Below, piece by piece: positions 1 to 8,205 of a DNA stretch of 64,000 bases. The notes under the pieces were generated by a model that worked only from the letters and a program-made list of their open reading frames with translations, made no database searches and was not told the DNA's origin. The translations under genes and the position numbers were made by a program. This DNA is from Tolypothrix tenuis PCC 7101 (lineage in GTDB: Bacteria; Cyanobacteriota; Cyanobacteriia; Cyanobacteriales; Nostocaceae), in contig NZ_AP018248.1 in assembly GCF_002368295.1 (NCBI RefSeq), forward strand, positions 5,904,979 through 5,968,978, read 5' to 3'. The stretch's first letter is position 1. Every line of letters starts with the position of its first letter.

Positions 1-85
1 TCTCTGCGGAAATTTAAGTATTTTTTTGGATAAAAATTATCCAATATTTTACTCATCTCCCAAGGCAAATGGCGAGGTTATGGTT

Positions 86-245
86 TAGGGGATGGGTAAT
101 GGGTAATGGGGGATGGGTAATAGAGATTTCTCCTTATCCCCCTCATCCCCCTTATCTCCCTTATCCCCCTCATCTCCCTCATCCCCAATCCCCAATCCCC
201 AATCCCTCATCCCCAATCCCCAGTCCCCAATCCCCAGTCCCCTTC
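86..245. repeat. short tandem heptamer repeat region (STRR type)
   Basis: The stretch starts with GGGTAATG-type units and continues as runs of CCCCTCAT, CCCCAAT and CCCCAGT, mostly seven bases long and in tandem. Such heptamer arrays are a known feature of heterocystous cyanobacteria. Reading frames through it give only proline/serine-rich low-complexity peptides, so I call no gene. It directly borders the stop codon of the DUF928 gene. Confidence 0.85.
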
Positions 246-1217
246 TCACCTTGTCCCCCCTGCTCTCTCTGCTGCACCATTACCCATTGTTCCCTGCTGA
301 GTAGTGCAGCAAGGTGGTAATAAAGGCTGATCTGCTACTGCGTCGAGCTTCACGGATTTCAATAAATCTGACCAATATTGCTTTATTTTCGGGTCATTTG
401 GACTCTGGCGGCGTAAATCAGCCAAAATGCTGAGGGCGTTCTCCCAAAATCCAGCTGTTGCATAGAGAACTGCGCGATCTAAAGGTGTTGGTGTCTCTTT
501 TACCTGTGCAGCAATGTTTTCATCTTGCATAACTTGGATTTTACCTTCTAGATAAAAATCGCGATCGCGGCTATTGGGATCGCAAACCATCGAAAAGGCC
601 CAAGTATATTCTTTGCCAGGTTTCAAAGGCGGTTGATTAGCTTTGAGGGTAATCCCCACAATTCCAGCTTGATCAAAAGCTTTGAAATTCTCCTTATATA
701 ACGGATCGAGATTCTCGTCCTCCCGCAGTACAAATTCTAGTTCTGTAACTGTTCTGGAAGCTTGAGGAATAGAGAAGAAGAATGTGGGACGCTCTTCTGT
801 GGTGTATTGAGTGTCTCTATTGCTGGGGATTAAAGGAATCACCACTTCTCCACGCTGAAAGCAAGCTCCCCGTGATGCTGCTGAACCGACTCTATTTGGT
901 TTTCCTGGAACGAAGCTAATCAAAGTCTTGCGACCTTGAATATATCCCGTGACATTTCTAATTGCTGTGGTAGCATATATATCTCCGGGACGTAGTTGCG
1001 CTGCTTGCTGAAAATATCCTAAAGCTCTGCGATAGTTTCTGCGCTTAGTTTCTGTGTAGCCCAACCTCATATATTGGTTGTAACTATTTGTTACTTGCGC
1101 TACTTGAAAAACTGGCTCTAATGCGAAAATTTTGCTCGTGCTGACAGCCCCAAAAGGTAAGCAGACTAAAAGAGCAAACAGATAACTTTTCCACAATTTA
1201 CGTTTCATAATCTTCAT
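246..1217 (-). CDS. DUF928 domain protein, exported
   Basis: A 323-residue protein with an N-terminal signal sequence (hydrophobic residues about 11-32), a TPR-like helical pair (about 44-95, with a YFQQAAQLRPGD-type helix) and a DUF928 domain (about 105-235). The DUF928 hallmarks visible are RGACFQRG, the ERPTFFF strand, the PLKPGKEYTWAF segment and a conserved VCD. The family is largely cyanobacterial and its function is unknown; it probably acts in the periplasm or outer envelope. The last 15 or so residues (TMGNGAAERAGGTR) are encoded by the low-complexity repeat bordering the gene, so the original C-terminus may have been altered. The gene stands alone, 407 bp from its upstream neighbour. 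Confidence 0.8.
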   Translation of the reverse strand: MKIMKRKLWKSYLFALLVCLPFGAVSTSKIFALEPVFQVAQVTNSYNQYMRLGYTETKRRNYRRALGYFQQAAQLRPGDIYATTAIRNVTGYIQGRKTLISFVPGKPNRVGSAASRGACFQRGEVVIPLIPSNRDTQYTTEERPTFFFSIPQASRTVTELEFVLREDENLDPLYKENFKAFDQAGIVGITLKANQPPLKPGKEYTWAFSMVCDPNSRDRDFYLEGKIQVMQDENIAAQVKETPTPLDRAVLYATAGFWENALSILADLRRQSPNDPKIKQYWSDLLKSVKLDAVADQPLLPPCCTTQQGTMGNGAAERAGGTR

Positions 1218-1624
1218 TCTGTTACTACCACTCTTCTAAGGTGGGCATCCAGCCAAAGCCTTGTTTTATAGTAATTTCCTGAACAGCAATCTTAATAAAT
1301 TAAAAAAAATTAGCCTCAACACGCTTGTGTATTTATATTGGCTGCGAGATAGATACTTGTCTCAGACAAGATATGGTAATTACTAGTTCCCATTTTTGAT
1401 ATTGAAATGTTTTGTCTAGTCAGTCATTAACTTTTGAGCATTTGTAGTTTCTCACAAATGATTTACTACTGCTATACAAGTAAACCATACAAACACAACA
1501 AAATACCTGAGGCGAGCTTTGAAAAATACTAATGTTGAATGCCCAATACGCTCATCCCCTCTCTAGACATTTATTAGTCAACACTATTTTTCAGGCAGAG
1601 CGTTCACTACTAAATTAAAAAATA
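1218..1624. other. intergenic, no gene seen
   Basis: A 407-bp AT-rich stretch between two minus-strand genes. I see no open frame with a plausible start, no RNA gene and no strong hairpin. It should hold the promoter of the DUF928 gene at its left end. Confidence 0.6.
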
Positions 1625-2749
1625 TTATATTCCTTTAAATCCCATGTGAGTTTCTACTTCTTGTTCTGCTGGAGTAGAACTCAACTTCCTAGATGCAAAT
1701 TTGCGAGAACTATGACGTAAATTAGCAATTTGGCTCAAAAATATGCCTATTAAAATCAAGCCACCACCAATATACTGAGCCATTGTAGGGGCTTCATTTA
1801 ATATCAAAAAAGCGGCAACGATACCGACAATTGGTGTAAATGAGCCGATTAAGGATGCTGTAGACACTGTAGAATCTCTTAAGCCTTTAAGCCAAAATGA
1901 CTGGCCTAGCACTACAATAACGGCACCATAAACTAACATCCATTGCCACAGAAATGGTGAGAACACATCGATAAAATGCTCTTTACCATAAAGTGTTAAA
2001 GCTATGAGGAAAAAGATGACAGTTCCTAAAGCAGTGCGAAAGATACTATAAATTCCTAAGGGTATTTGCGAGAGATATTTTTTACCAATAATTGTAGAAA
2101 CGGCTACAGCGATAGATCCAATTGCTGCCAATACTTCCCCTAGTCCTAAATTCAAAACCCCCATGCTCATCATGGGGACGCTGGGAGGCTGCAGGAGAAT
2201 TGTCAGGCTAACGCCAACAAATGCTGCGATCGCACCGATAATTTCCCACCTATTTACCCGTTCTCGCAACAACCACACTGATAAAGCTAATGTTAATGGG
2301 GGTTCCAAGCGTCCAATCAAAATTACATTGTTAACTCCTGTAATTGCTAGAGCTTGGAAAATTAAACCAGGGGCCAGCGCTCCTGATAAAATCGCCACAA
2401 CAGTAAGACTGAACCAATCTCTTTTTGATAGCTGCTGCAAAGTCGTTTTATTCCACTGTCGCCAGTAGATAGCGATCAAGACGATCAAAGCGCAAAGGTT
2501 ACCGACAAATAAAACATTACACAGCGAAATAGGATTGCGATCGCCTATCAAATTATGGGCACCAATTTCTGTAAGCTTACGAGTAATTGCACTAGATGCA
2601 CCAAAAATGAGGATTGCTAACCAGAGATATATTTGCCCTGGAATTCTTTGGTGCCAACGATTTCGTCTTTTTACTCTAGTCACAATAACACCACTGTATA
2701 CAATCAGCCTTTGCTTAAAAATACTGTAAGCCACTTGTGAATTTAACAT
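1625..2749 (-). CDS. DMT-superfamily (EamA) transporter
   Basis: A 374-residue membrane protein with about ten hydrophobic helices in two EamA halves (about 38-188 and 205-345), the drug/metabolite transporter layout. The first half starts IYLWLAILIFGASSAITRKL, typical of EamA domains, and the second ends YIGGGLILIGIFLSQ. The substrate cannot be told from sequence. About 37 basic, weakly hydrophobic residues precede the first helix, so a later start, such as a GTG about 20 codons in, is possible. The C-terminal 30 residues are a hydrophilic tail. It appears to be a single-gene unit. Confidence 0.85.
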   Translation of the reverse strand: MLNSQVAYSIFKQRLIVYSGVIVTRVKRRNRWHQRIPGQIYLWLAILIFGASSAITRKLTEIGAHNLIGDRNPISLCNVLFVGNLCALIVLIAIYWRQWNKTTLQQLSKRDWFSLTVVAILSGALAPGLIFQALAITGVNNVILIGRLEPPLTLALSVWLLRERVNRWEIIGAIAAFVGVSLTILLQPPSVPMMSMGVLNLGLGEVLAAIGSIAVAVSTIIGKKYLSQIPLGIYSIFRTALGTVIFFLIALTLYGKEHFIDVFSPFLWQWMLVYGAVIVVLGQSFWLKGLRDSTVSTASLIGSFTPIVGIVAAFLILNEAPTMAQYIGGGLILIGIFLSQIANLRHSSRKFASRKLSSTPAEQEVETHMGFKGI

Positions 2750-2896
2750 CCCATAACTCTCTGAAAAAATGCTGAGAATTCACTGAAATTTCTCAAGGGA
2801 TAAATTCATCAAAATTATGGTTGAGTTTCAGTTCAGCTTCAGCCCTAACAGCGATAGTTTAGTTGTTCCAGACAATTCCAGGTTTAGGAGTCAAAA

Positions 2897-3274
2897 ATGA
2901 AACTCGCTACCATGCTCACAAGTGTTGCCTTAATCGGTTGTTTTACAGTTTGGGATGCTCCCCTCAAAGCTATTAATCCCTCACTAGTTCAAGCTTCAGC
3001 CGCAGAAGCAAAGGATGCTACAGGATTAACTGCTCAACAAAAAATAGAATTCCTCGCCAAAAATAAAGGTCAGTTTGGTAGTGGTGACGCTTTGCGACGT
3101 TACTTTTTTGGCGACTTAGAGCCAATTGCTGTACAACCTGGTGGTGCAGGTATGGTAGTTAACTTATACAACAAAGCCAATAATGTCACCATCGCTTACT
3201 GTGCAACCTACGATGTGGTTGTTGCAATCAAGAAAGGCAAGATTACCAAGTTTGAAGCCAGCGAAGTTAAATAA
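2897..3274 (+). CDS. small exported protein of unknown function
   Basis: A 125-residue protein with a Sec-type N-terminus (MKLATMLTSVALIGCFTVWD), preceded by a good ribosome site (TAGGAG, 9 bases before ATG). The mature part has a YFFGDLEPIAVQPGG segment and a strand-rich C-terminal half with two Cys. I do not recognise a family; it looks like a small periplasmic or thylakoid-lumen protein. It is transcribed alone, with psb34 about 470 bp downstream beyond a repeat element. Confidence 0.7.
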   Translation: MKLATMLTSVALIGCFTVWDAPLKAINPSLVQASAAEAKDATGLTAQQKIEFLAKNKGQFGSGDALRRYFFGDLEPIAVQPGGAGMVVNLYNKANNVTIAYCATYDVVVAIKKGKITKFEASEVK

Positions 3275-3479
3275 ACAGTGCTGAGTTCTGAGTAGTAAAG
3301 TTGCTTCCTGCCTCTTTATACCAATTTGAAACAAGAATGCGACAGATTGTAGAGGCATGGTACTGCCATGCCCTCCAGAATATATTGATGTGTCTCAGCA
3401 ATACCAAATCCCGATTCTGCTTGGTGTCTTGAGTTTGTTCCCACCTTGAAGCCTAACGACAAAAATCTTGTTCCTTTCT

Positions 3480-3627
3480 ATGACAGGCGTAGCTGCAATA
3501 CTACAAGGGATAGCGTTTTGAACTCAAAATTGGTTAAGGGGAAAAGGTTAAAGGTTTTTTCTTTCCCTTTTCCCATTCCCCTTTTTCCCCTTAACCAACA
3601 AGTATTGGGCGTAGCTACGCCTGTCAT
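3480..3627. repeat. MITE-like palindromic element, copy 1
   Basis: A 148-bp element bounded by a perfect 15-bp inverted repeat (ATGACAGGCGTAGCT at 3480-3494, its complement at 3613-3627). Inside is a core (about 3495-3609) with GCAATACT and AGTATTGG near-inverted ends, the segment GCGTTTTGAACTCAAAAT, and a long purine/pyrimidine palindrome built on GGTTAAGGGGAAAAGG. The same core recurs at 58904-59032. A 62-residue frame runs through it but reads as low complexity. Confidence 0.75.
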
Positions 3628-3715
3628 TGCCTGATTGATAAGCTGGTTTTATGGATAGTATCTACAATTATTTGTCAAGCAGTGTTGACTATTTGTAACA
3701 AACTTGTTAAATTTA

Positions 3716-3733
3716 TTTACATAAGTTAACAAC
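3716..3733 (+). promoter_or_regulatory. HLR1-like direct repeat upstream of psb34
   Basis: The sequence TTTACATAAGTTAACAAC matches 14 of the 16 specified positions of the HLR1 high-light element ((G/T)TTACA(T/A)(T/A) twice, two bases apart) bound by RpaB. It ends 14 bases before the psb34 start codon. It is suggestive only, because short AT-rich motifs are frequent here. Confidence 0.3.
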
Positions 3734-3747
3734 TACGAGAAACAACT

Positions 3748-3918
3748 ATGTACACAACTGTTAATGAAGACGGCGTTCTCAATAACTACGCAACTGAACC
3801 CCAGATGTACTACGCTGAGTACCCTGCAATTTGGGAACAGCGCAAATATGTTATACAAGGCGTGTTCGCTACATTGATTGTTACTACTCTGGTGTTGGTA
3901 GGCTTAAGTGTTAGCTAA
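3748..3918 (+). CDS. psb34: Psb34-type (ssl1498 family) photosystem II protein
   Basis: A 56-residue reading frame. The protein starts MYTTVNEDGVLNNYATEP, the hallmark N-terminus of the ssl1498/Psb34 family, has a short amphipathic stretch with YPAIWEQRKY, and ends in one membrane helix (about 35-56, ending LVLVGLSVS). Family members are small thylakoid proteins; Psb34 binds a photosystem II assembly intermediate and is related to high-light-inducible proteins at its N-terminus. A strong terminator follows 49 bp downstream, so the gene is monocistronic. The ribosome site is weak (GAG, 10 bases upstream). Confidence 0.85.
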   Translation: MYTTVNEDGVLNNYATEPQMYYAEYPAIWEQRKYVIQGVFATLIVTTLVLVGLSVS

Positions 3919-3966
3919 GATTTTTTGAATTCGGTACCAGTTAGTTATTTGGACTTCTCATTTTCA

Positions 3967-3993
3967 CCCCGGTTAGTGCCACCGGGGTTTTTT
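3967..3993 (+). terminator. intrinsic terminator of psb34
   Basis: A seven-base-pair GC stem (CCCCGGT / ACCGGGG) with a 7-base loop is followed directly by six T. Confidence 0.9.
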
Positions 3994-4016
3994 GTCGCTT
4001 AGTAATTATCTCTACA

Positions 4017-4069
4017 TAATCAAAAACCCAGCCTCAGTGACTGGGTTCTGGTTGGGGTATATCCCCATA
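4017..4069 (-). ncRNA. putative small RNA, tandem copy 3 in transcription order
   Basis: Read on the minus strand this unit gives a TTTATA -10-like box (about 4077-4082), then GGGGATATACCCC, then a terminator hairpin AACCCAG / CTGGGTT followed by TTTTTGAT. The expected RNA is about 50 nt, with two hairpins. The end coordinates are estimates from the -10 box and the T run. No homology to a named RNA is claimed. Confidence 0.45.
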
Positions 4070-4184
4070 TTTTCGGTATAAAGTTTACATATAAGTTGCT
4101 TGTCTGAGAATTACTACAGCATGAGATTTACCGATTCCAGAAAAGTTGTCACTGGGTTTTTGATGACTCAGCAATAACAATAGA

Positions 4185-4237
4185 TAATCAAAAACCCAGC
4201 CTTGATGACTGGGTTCTTGTTGGGGTATATCCCCATA
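4185..4237 (-). ncRNA. putative small RNA, tandem copy 2
   Basis: It is equivalent to the copy at 4017-4069, shifted by 168 bp, with the same -10-like box, GGGGATATACCCC hairpin and terminator stem. The terminator loop differs by a few bases while both stem strands are unchanged. Confidence 0.45.
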
Positions 4238-4352
4238 TTGTCGGTATAAAGTTTACATATAAGTTGCTTGTCTGAGAATTACTACAGCATCAGATTTACT
4301 AATTCCGGAGAAGTTGCCACAAGGTTTTTTATAACTCAGCAATAACAATAGA

Positions 4353-4405
4353 TAATCAAAAACCCAGCCTTGATGACTGGGTTTTGGTTGGGGTATATCC
4401 CCATG
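4353..4405 (-). ncRNA. putative small RNA, tandem copy 1
   Basis: This is the third unit, shifted by another 168 bp, with intact stems, -10-like box and T run. The repeat beyond it is truncated about 37 bp early, but the part carrying the promoter-like segment is present. Confidence 0.45.
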
Positions 4406-4570
4406 CTTTAGGTATAAAGTTTACATATAAGTTGCTTGTCTGAGAATTACTACAGCTTGAGATTTCCCGATTCCAGAAAAAGTAAAACCAGTTTGAAAAA
4501 CAATCCAACAAAGAGAAATAGGTGTGGACACAATACCGTTCGGATAGACAGATTGAGTTTAAATTCTGTA

Positions 4571-4592
4571 GAGACGCGATTTATCGCGTCTC
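4571..4592. repeat. palindrome GAGACGCGAT-TT-ATCGCGTCTC
   Basis: A perfect ten-base inverted repeat around two T, the kind of short dispersed palindrome common in Nostocales intergenic DNA. A second partial ATCGCGTCTT follows at about 4607. The 3919-4872 gap holds this, the psb34 terminator and the 168-bp repeat; I see no protein gene in it. Confidence 0.7.
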
Positions 4593-4872
4593 CAATCCAC
4601 ATATTAATCGCGTCTTTACAACCCCAAAATCATGACGAACAATTTTTAACCGAACCATTATTGGGTGTATATAGCTTTACAACCCTAAAAATTATGGATG
4701 TGTTATCAATATTTTTCTTAATTTGTATAAATTAATTAGTCTTAAATTTTAGTGAGTAATCAATCAATACTCAATCAAGAATTGTATTGATTTGATCTCT
4801 GTTACCTCTGTATGTTCATATACTGAGAGTGTTCCCCATTAGCGTGCAGAATGCACATTTGGAGGTTCCAAA

Positions 4873-5073
4873 ATGGATCACACATACGAGGTATTGGTAG
4901 ATATCAAAGAATTTGCTGATCTAGCAAACAATACCTTTCAACGCGGAACGACAAGGTACGAAATCGACGCTACTTCAAAAGCACAAGCTGACGGTATGGC
5001 ATTCCAAAGGGCTAAAAGCGAGCATCCCAGAGGCACTGAATACGATATTAGGGTAACCAGGCTACTCAGGTAA
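4873..5073 (+). CDS. small conserved-looking hypothetical protein
   Basis: A 66-residue soluble protein (MDHTYEVLVDIKEFAD start, DIRVTRLLR end) preceded by a strong ribosome site (GGAGG, 7 bases before ATG) and followed by a hairpin terminator, which makes it a convincing expressed gene despite its size. Secondary structure looks beta-alpha-beta: a strand YEVLVDI, a helix of SKAQADGMAFQRAKSE and a strand EYDIRVTRL. I do not recognise a named family. Function unknown. Confidence 0.7.
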   Translation: MDHTYEVLVDIKEFADLANNTFQRGTTRYEIDATSKAQADGMAFQRAKSEHPRGTEYDIRVTRLLR

Positions 5074-5149
5074 AGCGAACATTAGGCTATACTTCCCAGA
5101 ATCGGCATTCCTTTACCTAGAGGTTGAAGTAATTTATATAGATATCAAT

Positions 5150-5187
5150 AGCGGTGTCGAGTGCTATCTGTTTAGCTCGACACCGCT
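5150..5187 (+). terminator. hairpin terminator after the 66-residue gene
   Basis: A perfect 12-bp stem AGCGGTGTCGAG / CTCGACACCGCT with a 14-base loop, followed by CAATTTTG. It lies 76 bp after the stop codon. Confidence 0.65.
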
Positions 5188-5437
5188 CAATTTTGATTAG
5201 ACTTGATCAAAGTGGAGAACTGGAATTTGTCACAAGGGAGCAGCCCTGAAACTCCAAATCTTAAAAATATATAATTAAATCCATATTTGTCCCATAGAGT
5301 TTACCAGCTACAGAAACTCACGCTTCATAAGGTAGAGTACACATATCAGTTGGTAATCTCTAAGGCTGAAAGCAGCCATAGAAAACTTACTCGATAAAGT
5401 TTTAAGGTTGCCGGATGGTTTTTGCAAGGAGAATCTC

Positions 5438-5815
5438 TTGAGAATATTTTTATTTATCCTGCTGTTGGCGATCGCTTTATTTAGATTTACATTCATTCTG
5501 CCAGCATTAGCTGCCGAAACATCCGATGGCGCGAAAATCTTTGATGCTAATTGTTCTTCTTGCCATATCGGTGGCGGTAATATCCTAATTAGCCATAAAA
5601 CCTTGAAAAAAGAAGCATTATCAAGTTATCTGGAGAATTACGACCAAGACCCCATTCAAGCCATTATCCACCAGGTACAGAACGGCAAAAATGCCATGCC
5701 TCCCTTTAAAAACAAGTTAAGCACTCAAGAAATTTTAGAGGTAGCTGCTTATGTTTTCCAGAAAGCGGAAACGGGTTGGCAAAGTACTTCATCTACATCT
5801 GCTGTGACACCTTGA
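5438..5815 (+). CDS. cytochrome c6-like protein
   Basis: A class I c-type cytochrome, 125 residues from the preferred TTG start. I choose TTG at 5438 because AAGGAG lies six bases before it and the product then opens directly with a signal peptide (RIFLFILLLAIALFRF, cleaved near LPALAAE). An in-frame start at 5408 would add ten residues. The heme-binding motif is CSSCH and the distal Met ligand lies in NAMPPF, as in PetJ; GAKIFDANCSSCH and KTLKKEALSSYLENY also match c6. A Ser/Thr-rich tail follows the usual C-terminal helix. Expected role: soluble lumenal electron carrier or a c6 paralogue. Which subtype is not certain. Confidence 0.85.
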   Translation: MRIFLFILLLAIALFRFTFILPALAAETSDGAKIFDANCSSCHIGGGNILISHKTLKKEALSSYLENYDQDPIQAIIHQVQNGKNAMPPFKNKLSTQEILEVAAYVFQKAETGWQSTSSTSAVTP

Positions 5816-5940
5816 GATTGGTTAATGGGGAAAGGGTAGATTCAAATATTTTCCTCTTTTACAACCCAAATAAATGTGGATTCTCAAGACACTGTATCTA
5901 GCATCTTCACAATCCACATTCATTGGAAGTCGGCGGGAAA

Positions 5941-6103
5941 CTCCATCCCCTTGTGGGTGGAGAGGGATAGCAGCCCGCCGACTTGGGGCATTGGGCATTG
6001 GGCATTGGGAACTCTTACCCATGCCCCATTACCCCTTATCCCCAGAGGGGGCCCCGAGTTCCCCATGCCCTAAAACTCCATCCCCTTGTGGGTGGAGTTT
6101 TTC
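5941..6103. repeat. duplicated hairpin and heptamer cluster with bidirectional terminator
   Basis: The sequence ACTCCATCCCCTTGTGGGT plus GGAG occurs at about 5940-5962 and again at 6075-6098. The second copy is flanked by AAAA and TTTTT (6072-6103) and should work as a terminator in both directions between the convergent cytochrome and TonB-like genes. Between them lie GCATTGG heptamers (about 5987-6013). Reading frames here are low complexity. Confidence 0.65.
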
Positions 6104-6159
6104 ATTTTTGGCTTTTGTCTCTAATCTCAGAAAGCTGGCGATAGTAATCGGTTTCTAGA

Positions 6160-6235
6160 TTGGGGGAAAAGGTGAAAGGGTAAGGGTTAAAGGTTTTTTC
6201 CTTTTCCCATTCTCCTTTACCCCTTTACCTTTTAT
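6160..6235. repeat. GGGGAAAAGG / CCTTTTCCCC palindromic repeat
   Basis: An imperfect palindrome of GGGGGAAAAGGTGAAAGG and its pyrimidine complement around a TTTTTT centre. It resembles the interior of the MITE-like copies at 3495-3609 and 58904-59032 and overlaps the 3' end of the TonB-like gene by a few bases. Confidence 0.55.
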
Positions 6236-7935
6236 TTACCTTGATCAGAGGTTTCTCTTTCTTGTCTCAGTTCACGCAACTGTTGTACTAGCTTTTTGCC
6301 AGATTCCACAGTAGCAGTAGGCTGATTGTTGTTAGTAGCAGGTGCTGCTAAGGGTTGAGTCGTAGCTGCTGGTGTGGGTACTGGTGCTGCTAAGGGTTTA
6401 ATATTAGTTGCAGGTGTAGGTACTGGTGCTGCTAATGGTTTAACAGTAGCGCCTGGTGCTGACTGAAGTTTATTAATTAAGGAATTAGATGATGGCTTAA
6501 CATTGGTTGCAGGTGCAGGTGTCTGCTGGTTGTTGTTAACCCTTGGCAGTGTTAAGGGTTTGGTATTGGTGACTGGTATGGGCTTGAGCTGATTGCTATT
6601 AACATCTGGCAAGTTTAATGGTTTAACTGTAGTAGCTGAACCAGGTGCAGATGTGGGTTGGTTATTATTAACAGCTGGCAGGTTTAATGGTTGAACTGTA
6701 GTGCCTGTTGCTGGTGTGGGTTGACTATTATTAACTAATGGCAGATTTAAAGGTTTAACAGTAGCTGCCGATCCAGTTGCAGGCTTTTGATTATCTCCTG
6801 CAGCAGTGTTGCTATTATTTTTAAACTCTAAGCTAAAGGGGTAATGAGCAATTTGCCTATCTCCCTTGGGTGGATTGGTCTTAAAATACTCCATTGCTTC
6901 GACGCGCAAAGCAGGGGTGACTGACTGGCCTTCAAATTGAATGTCTAAGACTTTACCATCAGGGTCTACTACTAATCGCCCTAAGATAATACCTTGAACG
7001 TCAGCTTTATCTGTAGTAACTGTGTCACGAATCACAGTTTTTTCTACAGCATTTGGGTATTGTTTCTGAACTGCGGCTCTGAGACTTTCGTAGGATTTAA
7101 TCTGCGCGATCGCTAGTTCTGTTCCGGGTGTAGGTGCTTGATTAGATAGATTGGGTGTAGATCCCAATTGCCCTTGGGGTATGCCTTGTTCAGATATTTG
7201 TAAATTATCACCAGCTTTTGGTGTGTTACCAATTGCAGCTATTAGCTGTTGGTTATCGCCAGATTGGGATGGATTACTGCTAGGCTGAGGATTTGCTGCC
7301 ACATCAGCTATAGGAGTTGGGTTAGCATCCACAGGTAGGGGTGCTGGTGAGTTTGGCAATCCATCAGGTAGTCTACCTTCTGGTAATACTGGCAACCTGC
7401 TCACAGGTAAAGGCTTGGCTTCACCTAAGGTAATATCTCTGTTATTAAAGCGTGGAACTGAAGCGAATTTGTTATTGCCATTAAAACCAGAAGTATCAAA
7501 GCGGAAATTGCTTTGAGAATAATTGCGTAAAGGCTGCCTTTTTGGTAGCGCCGCAATTGAGTAATTACCAGCCGATGACGGGATCGGTGGCATGACAAAC
7601 TGGCTAGGTGATGGTGGTGGTGGTAAAGGTGGTAAACTCGATTGGGAATCCAGATTTAGTGGCGTAACTGGAGATTGTGATAGTAAAACTGGAGATTGGG
7701 GGTTAATGGGTGTTTGCCCTGGAATTTGTGGTAACCGACTTTGATCGGCTTGGCTCAATTCCATGACTCCAACAGTCTTTGATGATGCTGTTTCTTTCGG
7801 TTTATTGGAGTCTACAGGTACTAATGGCACAATCAAGGCGATCGCACCGTGGATGCCAACAGAAGCTATTGCTGCTATTCCAGTTGGTTGGCCTAAGATT
7901 TCCGGTAGATTTTTTAACAGGGAGACGTAAGACAT
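6232..7935 (-). CDS. TonB-like proline-rich protein with C-terminal repeats
   Basis: A 567-residue protein with one N-terminal membrane segment (about 18-40), a proline-rich linker (about 60-290, with PPLPPPPSPS), a TonB C-terminal-like domain (about 285-375, with GRLVVDPDGKVLDIQF) and then degenerate repeats to about 545 built on TVKPLNLP-VNNNQPT and later IKPLAAPVPTPAT. The first three parts match TonB-family envelope proteins that link an inner-membrane motor to outer-membrane receptors. The tail beyond the TonB-like domain is unusual and is followed by a basic helix (KLVQQLRELRQERE). The function is inferred, and no ExbB/ExbD genes are nearby. Confidence 0.7.
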   Translation of the reverse strand: MSYVSLLKNLPEILGQPTGIAAIASVGIHGAIALIVPLVPVDSNKPKETASSKTVGVMELSQADQSRLPQIPGQTPINPQSPVLLSQSPVTPLNLDSQSSLPPLPPPPSPSQFVMPPIPSSAGNYSIAALPKRQPLRNYSQSNFRFDTSGFNGNNKFASVPRFNNRDITLGEAKPLPVSRLPVLPEGRLPDGLPNSPAPLPVDANPTPIADVAANPQPSSNPSQSGDNQQLIAAIGNTPKAGDNLQISEQGIPQGQLGSTPNLSNQAPTPGTELAIAQIKSYESLRAAVQKQYPNAVEKTVIRDTVTTDKADVQGIILGRLVVDPDGKVLDIQFEGQSVTPALRVEAMEYFKTNPPKGDRQIAHYPFSLEFKNNSNTAAGDNQKPATGSAATVKPLNLPLVNNSQPTPATGTTVQPLNLPAVNNNQPTSAPGSATTVKPLNLPDVNSNQLKPIPVTNTKPLTLPRVNNNQQTPAPATNVKPSSNSLINKLQSAPGATVKPLAAPVPTPATNIKPLAAPVPTPAATTQPLAAPATNNNQPTATVESGKKLVQQLRELRQERETSDQGK

Positions 7936-8205
7936 GGCTATTCTCGTTCACTCAGCTCAATTGCAGTTGCAGATCAATAAATTATTTTTCAGGCTCTAAA
8001 TTTTTCTTCCGGCTCTATAGCAAAATATTTAAATGTGTCCCTTTTAAAATCATAGCTTTCTAACCTGGGACTAAAATAGCCAGATTGGCATTTTTTTCAG
8101 CAAAGTTTAATTTTTGTGCAATCACGTAACATTTTACTAGAAAGTGGCACTTGCTGACGCGACCATGAAAAAATCCTGATGTTGCTCGCTAAGATCTGGT
8201 AACTG

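Larger units (their letters stand above)
4016..4482. repeat. 168-bp tandem repeat, 2.8 copies
   Basis: Units begin at 4016, 4184 and 4352, exactly 168 bp apart; the third is truncated near 4482. Each unit holds a stem AACCCAG / CTGGGTT, a GGGGTATATCCCC palindrome at the same offset, and a well conserved AT-rich segment (GGTATAAAGTTTACATATAA). Differences between copies fall in the hairpin loop, the linkers and the last third. No reading frame crosses the units. Confidence 0.9.

Noticed and set aside
69..320. Proline-rich small ORFs in the first 320 bp
   Set aside because: They only translate CCCCAAT/CCCCAGT heptamers and overlap the end of the DUF928 gene.
3446..3634. 62-codon frame in the MITE-like element
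   Set aside because: It reads through the palindrome and has no counterpart in the copy at 58904-59032.
4016..4482. CRISPR-like or protein-coding repeat
   Set aside because: The 168-bp units are similar along their length, with no spacer pattern, and stop codons occur in all frames.
4436..4735. 99-codon frame across the end of the tandem repeat
   Set aside because: It covers the repeat end and the GAGACGCGAT palindrome, and has no ribosome site.
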